A stretch of DNA of 64,000 bases from an uncultured Bacteroides sp. (GCF_900547205.1 NZ_URFY01000022.1:5569-69568); one strand, 5' to 3'; shown: positions 53,720 to 62,347, numbered from the stretch's first letter. Notes: generated by a model not told the origin, from the letters alone. Numbers and translations: made by a program.

Positions 53720-54382
53720 TCAAATCTTATTGTTTCCTATAATACTCTTACCTTCATAATACTTAATCCTACTTTTAAGTTCATCTATATCTTTCTTGAT
53801 GGAATCGGATATAGGAATATTATGTTTATCCAAAAAGGCTGTGAGTTTTTGAAGTTCTTCCTGTACTTCCATTCTGCGGATACCGTAATAATAGGTAGAA
53901 GTGAAATCAAATTCATCTTTGGTCATCAATACTCGCGCCACATCTTTAGGAGTTGTTTGGTCGGTGATATGAACATCTGTTTCCAGTAAAGAAGAAATAT
54001 ACTTTAAATCCGAAGCATCAGGACTATACTGTTTTTTTAGTCTATCGAAATACGAATTAAACTTTTGTTCCATAGTGTCCCATTCAAGTTTTACCAGCCC
54101 GAAGCCATGAATCGAGTAAGCTATTACCTTTTTAATAAGTCCATCCAGTTCTTTTTTACTGATGTAAACACCATCCGATGCACCAGCCAAATAGTTATCA
54201 AAGAAATAAGCCGGTTCTACGTTAAAGTATTGAGATATACTTAATAATGTATCTATTTTAGTTGAATTTGCCTTGATGATTTTATGCAAGCTCTGCTCTG
54301 TCATACCTAATTCGATGGCAGCCTGTTTCATTGTTACGTTTTTCTTTTCGCACAACTCCTTTATTCTTTCAAGATGAACCAT
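53720..54382 (-). CDS. XRE-family HTH regulator with C-terminal helical domain
   Basis: A 220-aa protein with an N-terminal HTH (CEKKNVTMKQAAIELGMTEQ, then SLHKIIKANSTKIDTLLSIS) and a long C-terminal part of predicted helices with a coiled coil near the end (QKLTAFLDKHNIP, KKDIDELKSRIKYYEGKS). It is divergent from the small excisionase-like gene at 54522, with a palindrome between them. Likely a repressor controlling both itself plus ficAB and the element's replication/mobilization genes. Confidence 0.82.
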   Translation of the reverse strand: MVHLERIKELCEKKNVTMKQAAIELGMTEQSLHKIIKANSTKIDTLLSISQYFNVEPAYFFDNYLAGASDGVYISKKELDGLIKKVIAYSIHGFGLVKLEWDTMEQKFNSYFDRLKKQYSPDASDLKYISSLLETDVHITDQTTPKDVARVLMTKDEFDFTSTYYYGIRRMEVQEELQKLTAFLDKHNIPISDSIKKDIDELKSRIKYYEGKSIIGNNKI

Positions 54383-54399
54383 ATAATTGTATTTAAAAG

Positions 54400-54449
54400 T
54401 TAAATACTAAACTATTAGTTTAGCTTTAAATATATTATTTCTATATTTG
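54400..54449 (+). promoter_or_regulatory. operator palindrome and -7 box between divergent XRE and HTH genes
   Basis: CTAAAC-TATTA-GTTTAG (54407-54423) is a perfect inverted repeat, extended weakly outward by TTAAA and TTTAAA. It covers the expected -33 region of a plus-strand promoter whose -7 box is TATATTTG (54442-54449). It is a natural binding site for the XRE protein encoded leftward. Confidence 0.6.
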
Positions 54450-54521
54450 CAGCATCAAAGATAAGAAATATAATTTAGTGTTCAAATAATAAACAGATTT
54501 TCTAATTAAAAAAATAGAAGT

Positions 54522-54764
54522 ATGGAAACAGTAATTGTAACTACAGAATCCGCTATCGAAAAGATAATGGAAAGAGTTTTGGATAAGAAGTTACCAAAGT
54601 CTCCTGAATCGGATGTAGAGAAGACTTATAGTATTAATCAAGTAGCCAGAATGATGGGACGCTCACACAAGAAAATCTCAGACCTTGTGGCGGCTGGTGT
54701 ATTAAAGGCTACTGCTGATAACCGAATTTTTGAGAGTTCTATTAAAGAGTATAATAACAAGTAA
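54522..54764 (+). CDS. small HTH protein (excisionase/MerR-like)
   Basis: An 80-aa protein with a C-terminal winged-helix of the excisionase kind: TYSINQVARMMGRSHKKISD, then LVAAGVLKATADNRIFESSI. The N-terminus is a short helix. Such proteins commonly act as recombination directionality factors or plasmid-copy regulators at the head of element modules. It is expressed from the promoter at 54442 and precedes the DUF3987 gene. Confidence 0.72.
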   Translation: METVIVTTESAIEKIMERVLDKKLPKSPESDVEKTYSINQVARMMGRSHKKISDLVAAGVLKATADNRIFESSIKEYNNK

Positions 54765-54824
54765 GCCTAATTGCTAAACTAAAAGTTGAACTAAATTCTT
54801 TTTCATCCACCACCTGAAAGAGTA

Positions 54825-54852
54825 TGGTAGCGTTTCTGCAAAGGAACGCTAC
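54825..54852 (+). promoter_or_regulatory. hairpin in leader of DUF3987 gene
   Basis: GGTAGCGTT and AACGCTACC pair perfectly around a 10-base loop, ending 17 bases before the ATG at 54870. It may act as a weak terminator after the HTH gene or mask the ribosome-binding region. Confidence 0.5.
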
Positions 54853-54869
54853 CCAATAAAAGAACTGAC

Positions 54870-56225
54870 ATGACAATATCCAAAGAAACAAACATCTGCA
54901 TATCAGAGCTAAAAGAAGAAGATGTTTTCCCTGTAGATGTTTTCCCTGAACCGATAAGGAAAATTATAAGCGAAACGAAAGCGACTTTAAGCTATCCAAC
55001 AGACTTTATTGCTTCTGCTATCTGTTTTACCCTATCCGTAGGAATAGGTAACAACTTTGTAGCAAAGGTAAAGGAAGGCTGGAATGAACGTGCCATTTTA
55101 TACATGGCAATCATCGGACGTTCAGGAGTAAACAAGAGCCATCCTCTTAGTTTTGCCATGCAGCCATTGTTTGAACAGGATATTAAATCATCCGTAAAAT
55201 ATCAGAAAGAACGAAGAGAATATGAAAAGTACATTCTTGCTTCTAAAAAAGAGAAAGAAGATAAAGAACAAGCGGAAGAACCCGTACTGAAAAAGTTCAT
55301 CGTATCGGATATTACTCCTGAACGTCTTATTACCATCCATCAAGATAATAAAAGAGGAATCTGCCTGTACGTTGACGAGTTGATGTCTTGGCTCAAAAAC
55401 TTTAATCGCTATAATAGTGGTTCGGAAGAGCAGTTTTGGTTATCTGTATTTAGCGGGAAACCTATTATATTGGATAGACAGGGAAATAAAAATTCGGCTT
55501 TTATCAAGCACTCTTTTATTTCTGTGATTGGCACAATACAAAAGGGACTACTTAAAGAATTGGCAAAGGGAGAACGGAGCGAGAACGGTTTTATAGACCG
55601 CATTTTGTTTGTCTTTCCACCAAATCTGAAAAAAGAATACTGGAACGAGCTTGAACTATCTACAAGTATAGCCCCTCTTTGGGCTGCAATCGTAAAAAGA
55701 TTAACTGATATCCAATGTGCGACTGATGAAGATGGAGAACTCGTTCCTAATCTACTTACTTTTAGTACAGAAGCCCGTAAATTACTTTATCACTGGCAAC
55801 ATAAAAATACAGATTTATGTAATAGCGAAATGGATGAAGTATTGGTCGGTATATATAGCAAACTGGATATATATGTTATACGCTTTAGTTTGATATTGCA
55901 GCTTTCACGATGGGCTTGTGATGAAAGCGATAAAGTAGAAATAGATAGTACAAGCGTAAAAGGCGCAATATCAATAGTTGAATATTTCCGCATTACAGCA
56001 CAAAGAGTACAAGGCATAACAAACTCTTCGGCTGCATTAGAGCAACTAACTACAGATAAATATAGGTTATATAATGCTTTACCTATGGAATTTTCCACTG
56101 GTGAAGGCATCTCTATTGCTCAAAAGCAAAATATCTCAATGGATTCTTTCAAACGTTTTTTGGCAGATAAGAAGGGGATACTATTTGAGAATGTCAAACA
56201 CGGAAAGTACAAGAAGCTGATTTAA
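54870..56225 (+). CDS. DUF3987 domain protein (helicase/primase-associated ATPase-like)
   Basis: A 451-aa DUF3987 protein, common beside Toprim primases in Bacteroides mobile elements and thought to help replicate the excised circle. A degenerate P-loop is seen in MAIIGRSGVNKSHPLSFAM and a Walker-B-like ICLYVDELMSWL; later FISVIGTIQKGLLKEL and GFIDRILFVFPPN. The C-terminus is short compared with some family members but does not look cut. It is directly upstream of the primase gene. Confidence 0.82.
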   Translation: MTISKETNICISELKEEDVFPVDVFPEPIRKIISETKATLSYPTDFIASAICFTLSVGIGNNFVAKVKEGWNERAILYMAIIGRSGVNKSHPLSFAMQPLFEQDIKSSVKYQKERREYEKYILASKKEKEDKEQAEEPVLKKFIVSDITPERLITIHQDNKRGICLYVDELMSWLKNFNRYNSGSEEQFWLSVFSGKPIILDRQGNKNSAFIKHSFISVIGTIQKGLLKELAKGERSENGFIDRILFVFPPNLKKEYWNELELSTSIAPLWAAIVKRLTDIQCATDEDGELVPNLLTFSTEARKLLYHWQHKNTDLCNSEMDEVLVGIYSKLDIYVIRFSLILQLSRWACDESDKVEIDSTSVKGAISIVEYFRITAQRVQGITNSSAALEQLTTDKYRLYNALPMEFSTGEGISIAQKQNISMDSFKRFLADKKGILFENVKHGKYKKLI

Positions 56226-56233
56226 TGAAGTCC

Positions 56234-56256
56234 GCATTTCTCACACTTTCCATATT
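56234..56256. repeat. copy of a GCATTT-n-CACACTTTCC motif before the primase gene
   Basis: GCATTTCTCACACTTTCC followed by ATATT matches, with a few changes, the complement of 62677-62699 and part of 62623-62641 at the far end of the element. It sits in the 133-bp gap before the primase start, a possible replication-initiation or primase recognition site. Confidence 0.45.
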
Positions 56257-56358
56257 TTGGTTTATTACTTATTGATTATCAACAGTGTACACGTGCGCAT
56301 AAATGTAGGAATCGCCACACTTTATGCCACTATTAAAAAAGGCGAAAATAAAAAGATT

Positions 56359-57372
56359 ATGACTTATCAAGAAGCTAACAATATAAGTATCAAGGATTAC
56401 TTAGAATCATTAGGTATTCTGCCTGTAGTGGATAAACTTTATTATGGTATGTACCGCAGCCCATTACGGCAGGACAACACCCCCAGTTTCAAAGTAGACT
56501 ACGGTGTCAACCTTTGGTGTGACTTTGGAACAGGTGAAGGCGGTTCACTCATCGACCTTGTGATGAAACAATACGGATGCAACGCTTACGGAGCTATCAG
56601 CCGACTGGAACAGGGCTATTACGCCACCAATACCTTTTCTTTTCAAGGGAAAGGGCTTTCAGAAAGGAATCCAGCAAAAGAAGAAAGGAAGCAACCAGCC
56701 AATCCAATAGAAATTTGCAAAATTCAAGCGTTACAGAATCCAGCACTCGTTAACTACCTGAAAAGCCGGAGCATTTTACCCGAAGTGGCGGCAGACTATG
56801 TGCAAGAGATATATTACCGTGTAAACGGGAAGCCACTTTTCGCGCTCGCTTTCAAGAACAATGCTGGAGGGTATGAACTTCGCAATCCCGGTTACAAGGG
56901 CTGCACCTCACCCAAAGATATAACACGCATACAATTTGCAGGAAAGAAGAATGATAGTTGTTTTGTGTTCGAGGGATTTATGGACTACCTTTCTTTCCTC
57001 ACTATCCGACATAAGAACAGCCCGACTTATCCTTGTATCGACTGGCAGGATTACATTATCCTGAACTCAACGGCCAACGTGAATAAAGCATTGTACCCAT
57101 TAGGCGAGTACGAGAAAATACACTGTCTTTTAGATAATGATGAAGCAGGGCGAAAAGCTGTCGAAGCCATACAAAAGGAATACGGCTGGCGTGTGCGTGA
57201 TTCTTCGCATCTGTACATCGGACACAAGGATTTGAACGATTACTTATGCAAGCAGTCAGCGGAGAAGATGCAACAGTCGGAGCTGAAAACACAGCCTGTC
57301 AAACATCAACAGCCGGAAGAGATAAACAAACAATCTCCCGGTGAAAAAAGAAAAAAGGGCAGACGGTTGTAA
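56359..57372 (+). CDS. Toprim-domain DNA primase
   Basis: A 337-aa primase of the kind found in mobilizable elements. The start is chosen at MTYQEANNISIKDYLESLGI (56359), since the longer frame would begin with TTG in the preceding leader. The N-terminal CHC2-like region (YRSPLRQDNTPSFKVDYGVN; LWCDFGTGEGGSLIDLVM) lacks most zinc Cys. The C-terminal Toprim domain has CFVFEGFMDYLSFL (catalytic Glu) and IHCLLDNDEAGRKAV (DxD-like). Expected to prime replication of the excised element. Confidence 0.87.
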   Translation: MTYQEANNISIKDYLESLGILPVVDKLYYGMYRSPLRQDNTPSFKVDYGVNLWCDFGTGEGGSLIDLVMKQYGCNAYGAISRLEQGYYATNTFSFQGKGLSERNPAKEERKQPANPIEICKIQALQNPALVNYLKSRSILPEVAADYVQEIYYRVNGKPLFALAFKNNAGGYELRNPGYKGCTSPKDITRIQFAGKKNDSCFVFEGFMDYLSFLTIRHKNSPTYPCIDWQDYIILNSTANVNKALYPLGEYEKIHCLLDNDEAGRKAVEAIQKEYGWRVRDSSHLYIGHKDLNDYLCKQSAEKMQQSELKTQPVKHQQPEEINKQSPGEKRKKGRRL

Positions 57373-57423
57373 CCCGTAAGAAAGGCGCAATGTACCAACG
57401 GCAAGCGGTGTGATTTTGGGAGA

Positions 57424-57474
57424 GCAAGGTTATGTTTCGGTAGACCGAAACCCTTGCTTTGCTCATCCGCAAAG
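57424..57474 (+). other. putative oriT: two adjacent hairpins before mobC
   Basis: Hairpin one: GCAAGG, then GTTTCGGT-AG-ACCGAAAC, then CCTTGC (57424-57457), an 8-bp perfect inner stem within a 6-bp outer stem. Hairpin two: CTTTGC-TCATCC-GCAAAG (57457-57474). They lie in the 157-bp gap between the primase gene and mobC, directly upstream of the mobilization genes, the usual position of an origin of transfer. The nick site was not identified. Confidence 0.6.
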
Positions 57475-57529
57475 AAAATTTCTCCCGTTGGTCGCAATTT
57501 TTAAGATACTCAACTAATAAGCAAAACGT

Positions 57530-57913
57530 ATGACAGAGATAAGGAACAAGGCAGGAGGTCGCCCGGCAAAGAACCGGATAGACAAACAAAAACGGGTAGT
57601 CAGTACGAAGCTGACGGAACTTCAATATTACGCTATCAAGAAGCGAGCCGGAGAATCCGGTTTGCCTGTCAGTGAATACGTCCGGCAAGCGGTAGTTTCG
57701 GCAGAGATAACACCACGGCTGAACAGGCAGGATGCAGACACTATCCGCAAGCTGGCAGGGGAAGCCAACAATATAAACCAACTGGCACACCGGGCAAATG
57801 CAGGAGGGTTCGCACTCGTGGCGGTGGAACTGGTGAAGCTAAAGAATAGGATAATCGAAATTATAAACCAGCTATCGGATGATTGGAAAAATAAAAAAGG
57901 GAAGCGGATTTAA
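57530..57913 (+). CDS. mobC: mobilization protein MobC
   Basis: A 127-aa relaxosome accessory protein. The N-terminus is basic and ribbon-helix-helix-like (NRIDKQKRVVSTKLTELQYY; AIKKRAGESGLPVSEYVRQA), and the C-terminal MobC signature is AGEANNINQLAHRANAGG. It would bind oriT and help the relaxase open the DNA. Its 3' end overlaps the relaxase gene by 35 bases in another frame, a typical MobC/relaxase arrangement. Confidence 0.9.
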   Translation: MTEIRNKAGGRPAKNRIDKQKRVVSTKLTELQYYAIKKRAGESGLPVSEYVRQAVVSAEITPRLNRQDADTIRKLAGEANNINQLAHRANAGGFALVAVELVKLKNRIIEIINQLSDDWKNKKGKRI

Positions 57914-58796
57914 GGGCTGTGTAAACTATGTGTTGGATAAGGAACAAGCGGTTTTGCTTCATGCGGAGGGAGTGCTAACAGAAAGCAAGCAGGATATTAT
58001 CCGTAGCTTCTGCACGCAAACAGAAATGAATCCCAATTTAAAGAAGCCAGTCGGACATATTGCGCTAAGCTATTCGGCAGTGGATGCACCGAAGCTAACG
58101 GATGAGAAGATGATACAGTTAGCGCAGGAATATATGAAAGAAATGAAAATTACCGATACGCAGTATATCATCGTGCGACATCAAGACCGGGAGCATCCCC
58201 ATGTGCATATCGTTTTCAACCGGATAGACAATAATGGTAAGACCATTTCCGACAAAAACGATATGTACCGGAACGAGCAGGTTTGTAAGAAGCTGAAAGC
58301 AAAACACGGGCTTTACTTTGCGGATGGGAAAGAGCAGGTTAAACAACACCGTTTGAAAGAACCGGATAAATCAAAATATGAGATTTACACGGCTGTAAAG
58401 AACGAAATCGGGAAATCAAGGAACTGGCAGCAATTACAAAAGCAGTTGGCAGAAAAAGGTATCAGTATTCATTTCAAGCGCAAAGGACAGACGGATGAGA
58501 TACAGGGTATTTCCTTTTCCAAAGGTGAATACACATTCAAAGGTTCGGAGATTGACCGTAGTTTCAGTTTTTCCAAACTGGATAAATATTTCGGTAATGC
58601 AGGATTAACGACAGCCGGGAGCAATAAACAGACAATTTACACACCTGTTCAGGAGCCAGCTACAAATAAAAGTAATGATTCACTGATTACAGGTTTGGGC
58701 GGTTTATTCTCCGTTTCATCCTCTCCGGCTGATGCAGCACCCGACAATCCCGATTTGAGAAAGAAGAAGAAAAAGAAACGACAATTTAAGTTATAG
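57879..58796 (+). CDS. relaxase / mobilization nuclease
   Basis: A 305-aa MobA-VirD2-type relaxase which nicks oriT and pilots the DNA strand into a recipient. The three-His metal motif is RHQDREHPHVHIVFNRID; the N-terminal Tyr in FKGCVNYVLD may be the nucleophile. The C-terminal end is basic (DLRKKKKKKRQFKL). No type IV secretion genes are in the window, so transfer would need a helper conjugative element. Confidence 0.92.
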   Translation: MIGKIKKGSGFKGCVNYVLDKEQAVLLHAEGVLTESKQDIIRSFCTQTEMNPNLKKPVGHIALSYSAVDAPKLTDEKMIQLAQEYMKEMKITDTQYIIVRHQDREHPHVHIVFNRIDNNGKTISDKNDMYRNEQVCKKLKAKHGLYFADGKEQVKQHRLKEPDKSKYEIYTAVKNEIGKSRNWQQLQKQLAEKGISIHFKRKGQTDEIQGISFSKGEYTFKGSEIDRSFSFSKLDKYFGNAGLTTAGSNKQTIYTPVQEPATNKSNDSLITGLGGLFSVSSSPADAAPDNPDLRKKKKKKRQFKL

Positions 58797-58800
58797 ACGT

Positions 58801-59526
58801 ATGGAAGACAATTTGATTTTAGAGGGACTTCTCTCTATGGTTACGGAACTCAAAGAGAAGCAGGAACAGCAAGTAGCACCAGCCAGCCAGGAAGAGATGA
58901 TAAACCGACTGGATGTAATCGAACAGCGTATTTTGGAGATACAGAACAAACCCGCTATTACTGAAAATACGGTGCAGGATATTTTAACCCAAATCGCCGA
59001 TATCAAGAAAGGACAGTCTGATAATCAGAAACAAGACCTTGATGATATAAAGGGAATGATTGCGACTTCGCACCGGTATTTCAAAGAGAAACTAAAGCCA
59101 TTGTTTTCGACAGATACCCGGCAGCAGGAAAAGGTAGAACCTGTTTTGATATACGATAAAATCCTAAGCCGGATAACTCCCTACCTGCAACCGAAGTTCT
59201 TTCTTTTTTCAGCAGGAATAGTTGTCGGCATTACTTCGTTAATCCTGAATGTTCGTTTTACGGAACGTATGCAGCAGTTACAGGACAATGATATAAAATA
59301 TCGTTATCTCCTGATGAAAGGAAAAGCGGACGGGGATATGCTTAATCTATTGGAACTAAAGTTTATCAGAGAACGGAACAACGCTTTCATTCAGGACTTG
59401 ACAGATACGGTTATTGATTTTGAATATCGTAGTAGGAAGCAAGCGGAAGCATTGGAGAGGGCAAGGCTATTGAACGAGCAAGCCGAACAGTTAAAGGAGG
59501 AAGCGGGCAAATTTGGCAAGCCATAA
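58801..59526 (+). CDS. coiled-coil membrane protein of the mobilization region
   Basis: A 241-aa protein of unknown function. It has an N-terminal coiled coil (about 5-85, rich in Glu/Gln), one membrane helix (FFLFSAGIVVGITSLILNV) at about residues 137-155 and a second coiled coil to the end (AEALERARLLNEQAEQLKEE). It starts 4 bases after the relaxase stop, so it is part of the mob operon and may anchor the relaxosome to the membrane or to a helper secretion channel (inference). Confidence 0.75.
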   Translation: MEDNLILEGLLSMVTELKEKQEQQVAPASQEEMINRLDVIEQRILEIQNKPAITENTVQDILTQIADIKKGQSDNQKQDLDDIKGMIATSHRYFKEKLKPLFSTDTRQQEKVEPVLIYDKILSRITPYLQPKFFLFSAGIVVGITSLILNVRFTERMQQLQDNDIKYRYLLMKGKADGDMLNLLELKFIRERNNAFIQDLTDTVIDFEYRSRKQAEALERARLLNEQAEQLKEEAGKFGKP

Positions 59527-59532
59527 AACAAG

Positions 59533-59574
59533 AAGCCGGAGCAGACAGGCAATTACCCGATGCTCCGGCTTTTT
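59533..59574 (+). terminator. terminator of the mobilization operon
   Basis: AAGCCGGAGCA and TGCTCCGGCTT form an 11-bp stem followed by TTTT on the plus strand. It separates the mob genes from the convergent HTH gene. Confidence 0.85.
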
Positions 59575-59577
59575 AGT

Positions 59578-59934
59578 TTATTTCCTGTCCGAACCATGTT
59601 CTTTCTCGAACTTACGGAGCGTTACCGAACTAAACCGCTCCTTTATGAACTCCCGGACATCCGAAGCCCGGTAATACACTTTTCCGCTAATGGTAAAGTA
59701 AGGCAATACGCCCAAAGCACGGTAACGTTGCAAAGTTTTGATGCTAACTTTGAACAACAGGCATAAATCCTGATTATCCAACAGGTTATCATCTTCGGGC
59801 AACACCTTGTCAGCATTGCGCAATGCCCGCATATCTTTGCAAAGCTCGTCCAACTTGTCGAATAACTTTTGCATCCATTCTTTGAAATCGTAGTTTTCAA
59901 TATACATAGTTGCTTCATTTTTCTGATTATACAT
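59578..59934 (-). CDS. HTH (excisionase-like) DNA-binding protein
   Basis: A 118-aa protein of the helix-turn-helix type often found in Bacteroides mobile elements: LLDNQDLCLLFKVSIKTLQR, then YRALGVLPYFTISGKVYYRA, then SDVREFIKERF. The N-terminal third is a helix with many charges (KEWMQKLFDKLDELCKDMRA). A second start, MYIENYDF at 59907, is equally possible. Likely a recombination directionality factor or regulator. Confidence 0.8.
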   Translation of the reverse strand: MYNQKNEATMYIENYDFKEWMQKLFDKLDELCKDMRALRNADKVLPEDDNLLDNQDLCLLFKVSIKTLQRYRALGVLPYFTISGKVYYRASDVREFIKERFSSVTLRKFEKEHGSDRK

Positions 59935-60037
59935 TATGGTTTGTCAATCGATTGATGATGCAAAGTTCAGAAAACCAGTGCAAAGATGTTACGGGGATGA
60001 ACATGGAATCCCCTATAAACGGGTGCTAAGTTGTTGA

Positions 60038-60163
60038 TTATCTATATCCTTTTTTATCATGTTCTTTTCGTATAAGGTCTGCCAGCCCATTAAGAAACTC
60101 CGTAATTTTACCCGATTTACGTTTTATCACATCCTCATGCTTTTGGTGATAGTTGGAATCGTT
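60038..60163 (-). pseudogene. C-terminal remnant of an unrecognised gene
   Basis: From a stop at about 60164 the frame is open for 41 codons, including YHQKHEDVIKRKSGKITEF, then LNGLADLIRKEHDKKGYR and stop. It is hydrophilic and helical with normal codon use, so it looks like the end of a gene whose front part is lost. It overlaps the end of the next remnant in another frame, which fits a deletion junction. Confidence 0.45.
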
Positions 60164-60305
60164 CTACTAAATCCTGCGCAGTAAATACCATTTTCATTTG
60201 AAGCAAATGAGGATGCATTAGAAAGCCTATCAATAACATAATAGGGAAAATAAATAATGATAAAGCAAATCCTTTTGTTCTAATTTGTTCATTGAAATTC
60301 TCCAT
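60135..60305 (-). pseudogene. truncated small membrane protein (56 codons)
   Basis: It begins at the ATG at 60303-60305 with MENFNEQIRTKG, then a membrane helix (FALSLFIFPIMLLIGFLMHP), then HLLQMKMVFTAQDLVERFQ, ending after SPKA. It is probably the first quarter of a longer multi-span protein cut by the deletion. It is on the same strand as and downstream of the fabF-like gene, so it may have been its operon partner. Family not identified. Confidence 0.5.
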
Positions 60306-60499
60306 AGGCTTTTTCCATTTCTTCGTTAGTGACTTGTGAAGGCTCGGATAATAATTTAATTAGCCTTGTGCTTGTGATTTTTTATGACCTTAAATTTAAT
60401 ATATTAATAATAAACGGTATAGGTCATTTTTAATATTCGAGTCATGAAAAAGAGAGTCTATATTCATCTCTACAAACTCTCTTTATTTTTTACATTCAA

Positions 60500-61747
60500 T
60501 TAATATTTTTTGAAGATAACACTGGCATTGTGTCCTCCAAAACCAAAGCTATTACTTAAGGCGTAATTTATTGGTGTTTTAAAAGGTGCATTTAAAATCA
60601 ATCGGGTATTTTGAGGAATCGCAGGATCAAGTTCCGTAACATTGATTGTCGGAGGAACTATATCGTTCTTAACTGACAATACAGATAGAATTGCTTCGAT
60701 GGCACTTGCAGCACCAAGCAAATGCCCGGTCATGGATTTGGTAGAACTTATGCATATATCTTTGTAAGCATCCCCAAAGGCTTTGGAGATGGCTAACAAT
60801 TCAGGAATATCTCCCGCCGGCGTTGATGTTCCGTGCGTATTTATGTAGTTAATATCAGAAGGCAAAACGCATGCATTACGAAGTGCATTTTTCATTGATA
60901 GGCAAGCACCTTTTCCCTCCGGTTGTGGAGCTGTCATGTGGTAAGCATCCGATGACATACCACCTCCGACAATTTCAGCGTGAATAGTTGCCCCTCTATT
61001 GATAGCGTGTTCATATTCTTCCAGAATCAGGCTTCCCGCACCTTCTCCGACAACAAAGCCATCTCTTTTTATATCATACGGTCTTGATGCAATAAGCGGA
61101 TTATCATTGAATGTTGATAAGGCTTTCATCGAATTAAATCCGCCTACGGCACTTCTGGTTATAGATGCTTCTGTTCCGCCTGCAATAATCAGGTCTGCCT
61201 GCCCTGTTTGAATAAAGTTATAAGCACTAATTATAGCATGGTTAGATGAAGCACAAGCCGATACGGGAGCAAAATTAATACCTTGCAGATTGTATTTTAT
61301 CGCAATCAATCCCGCAGGCATATTTAAAATCATTTTTGTGATGTAAAACGGACTAAAATGTGGAATGCTGTTGTTATCATGAAATTCTTTTAATTGATCT
61401 TCCAAACTTTGCAGACCACCTATGCCCGAGGCAAAAATAACACCGCACCGTTCATTATCTATTTTCTCCAAATCCACCCCTGAATCACGAATAGCTTCGT
61501 CTGCCGATACTAAAGCATAGACAGAACACGTATCTATTTTGCGTAATTCTTTTCGATCAATATAGTCCTCCGCTTTAAAATCTTTTACTTCACAGGCGAA
61601 TTTGGTTTTATACTCCGATGTATCAAATTTCGTTATATCTCCTGCTCCTGACACTCCGTTAAGGGCATTCTTCCAAAAGTCAGAAACATTGTTTCCAATT
61701 GGAGTCAGGCAGCCCATACCTGTTATTACTACTCTTTTCATGTTCAT
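60500..61747 (-). CDS. 3-oxoacyl-ACP synthase II (FabF-like), element-borne
   Basis: A 415-aa condensing enzyme that extends acyl-ACP with malonyl-ACP. The catalytic triad is complete: Cys in VSACASSNHA, His in INTHGTSTPAGD and His in NSFGFGGHNAS; Lys in SSTKSMTGHLLGA. Full normal length, so probably active. A housekeeping fabF is expected elsewhere, so this is an extra copy inside a mobile element next to a TetR regulator, with an operator just upstream. Possible roles: resistance to FabF inhibitors, or an altered lipid. ATG at 61741 is an alternative start. Confidence 0.9.
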   Translation of the reverse strand: MNMKRVVITGMGCLTPIGNNVSDFWKNALNGVSGAGDITKFDTSEYKTKFACEVKDFKAEDYIDRKELRKIDTCSVYALVSADEAIRDSGVDLEKIDNERCGVIFASGIGGLQSLEDQLKEFHDNNSIPHFSPFYITKMILNMPAGLIAIKYNLQGINFAPVSACASSNHAIISAYNFIQTGQADLIIAGGTEASITRSAVGGFNSMKALSTFNDNPLIASRPYDIKRDGFVVGEGAGSLILEEYEHAINRGATIHAEIVGGGMSSDAYHMTAPQPEGKGACLSMKNALRNACVLPSDINYINTHGTSTPAGDIPELLAISKAFGDAYKDICISSTKSMTGHLLGAASAIEAILSVLSVKNDIVPPTINVTELDPAIPQNTRLILNAPFKTPINYALSNSFGFGGHNASVIFKKY

Positions 61748-61754
61748 TTATATT

Positions 61755-61780
61755 AAAATTTATCTACTAATAGGTAGATA
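61755..61780 (-). promoter_or_regulatory. TetR operator and -7-like box upstream of fabF-like gene
   Basis: TATCTACTAATAGGTAGATA (61761-61780) is an inverted repeat with arms TATCTAC and GTAGATA. A near match to the -7 box (TAAATTTT, minus strand, 61755-61762) touches it. A second copy of the same site precedes the tetR gene. Confidence 0.7.
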
Positions 61781-61797
61781 ATATGATTAAAAAAATA

Positions 61798-62343
61798 TTA
61801 TTCCATTAAAATACTATCATGTATAGTTTGATAACCATCCTTACCTAATACTTTATTAAAAAGCAAGGATGCTAATAACGATGACTGAACTAAATAGGCT
61901 TTCGTTTTAGGTGATTCAGTATAATGAAAAACATTTGTTTCTTTACCTTTAGCAAACAAATCGGTTAACCATTCTAAAATCATATTAGCCAATCGTTCCA
62001 GCTCAGCTTTCATACTATCTGATAGCGTATCGTAAATAGGCAACAAAGCGCCCATAATGCAAACCCAGTTGTTATTTTTACTTTGCTCGTAAATAGCTAC
62101 ATAATTTTTAAATTGTTCTCTGTAAGGCAGGTTTACCCAACTTGAAGTATGCTCTTTAAAAACCGAAACAGTTCCCTTTATTACTTCTACTCCGAGATCG
62201 GATTTAGAGGGAAAGTAATAATGAATGGTCGCATTCTTTATTTTGACAAGTTTTGATATATCAGCATAGCTAAAAGCGTTATATCCTTTAGTTCTGATTA
62301 ACTCTTCTGCAAAACGTACTATTTCACTTCTCGTATCATTCAT
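61798..62343 (-). CDS. TetR/AcrR-family transcriptional regulator
   Basis: A 181-aa repressor, start taken at MNDTRSEIVRFAEELIRTKG (62343) because the promoter and operator lie just upstream; a longer frame of 15 codons would cross them. The HTH is YADISKLVKIKNATIHYYFP, then SKSDLGVEVIKGT. The C-terminal ligand domain is unlike any with known effector. It lies directly upstream of the fabF-like gene on the same strand with matching operators before both, so it is inferred to control itself and fabF. Confidence 0.88.
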   Translation of the reverse strand: MNDTRSEIVRFAEELIRTKGYNAFSYADISKLVKIKNATIHYYFPSKSDLGVEVIKGTVSVFKEHTSSWVNLPYREQFKNYVAIYEQSKNNNWVCIMGALLPIYDTLSDSMKAELERLANMILEWLTDLFAKGKETNVFHYTESPKTKAYLVQSSLLASLLFNKVLGKDGYQTIHDSILME

Positions 62344-62347
62344 AATG

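Larger units (their letters stand above)
59935..60499. other. 565-bp decayed region between HTH gene and fabF-like gene
   Basis: No intact gene. Two remnants on the minus strand are listed separately (60038-60163 and 60135-60305). A third open piece, ending GEFQ-stop at 60289, reads SEPSQVTNEEMEKAYGEFQ. The sequence thus looks like the scar of a deletion downstream of the fabF-like gene. Confidence 0.6.
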
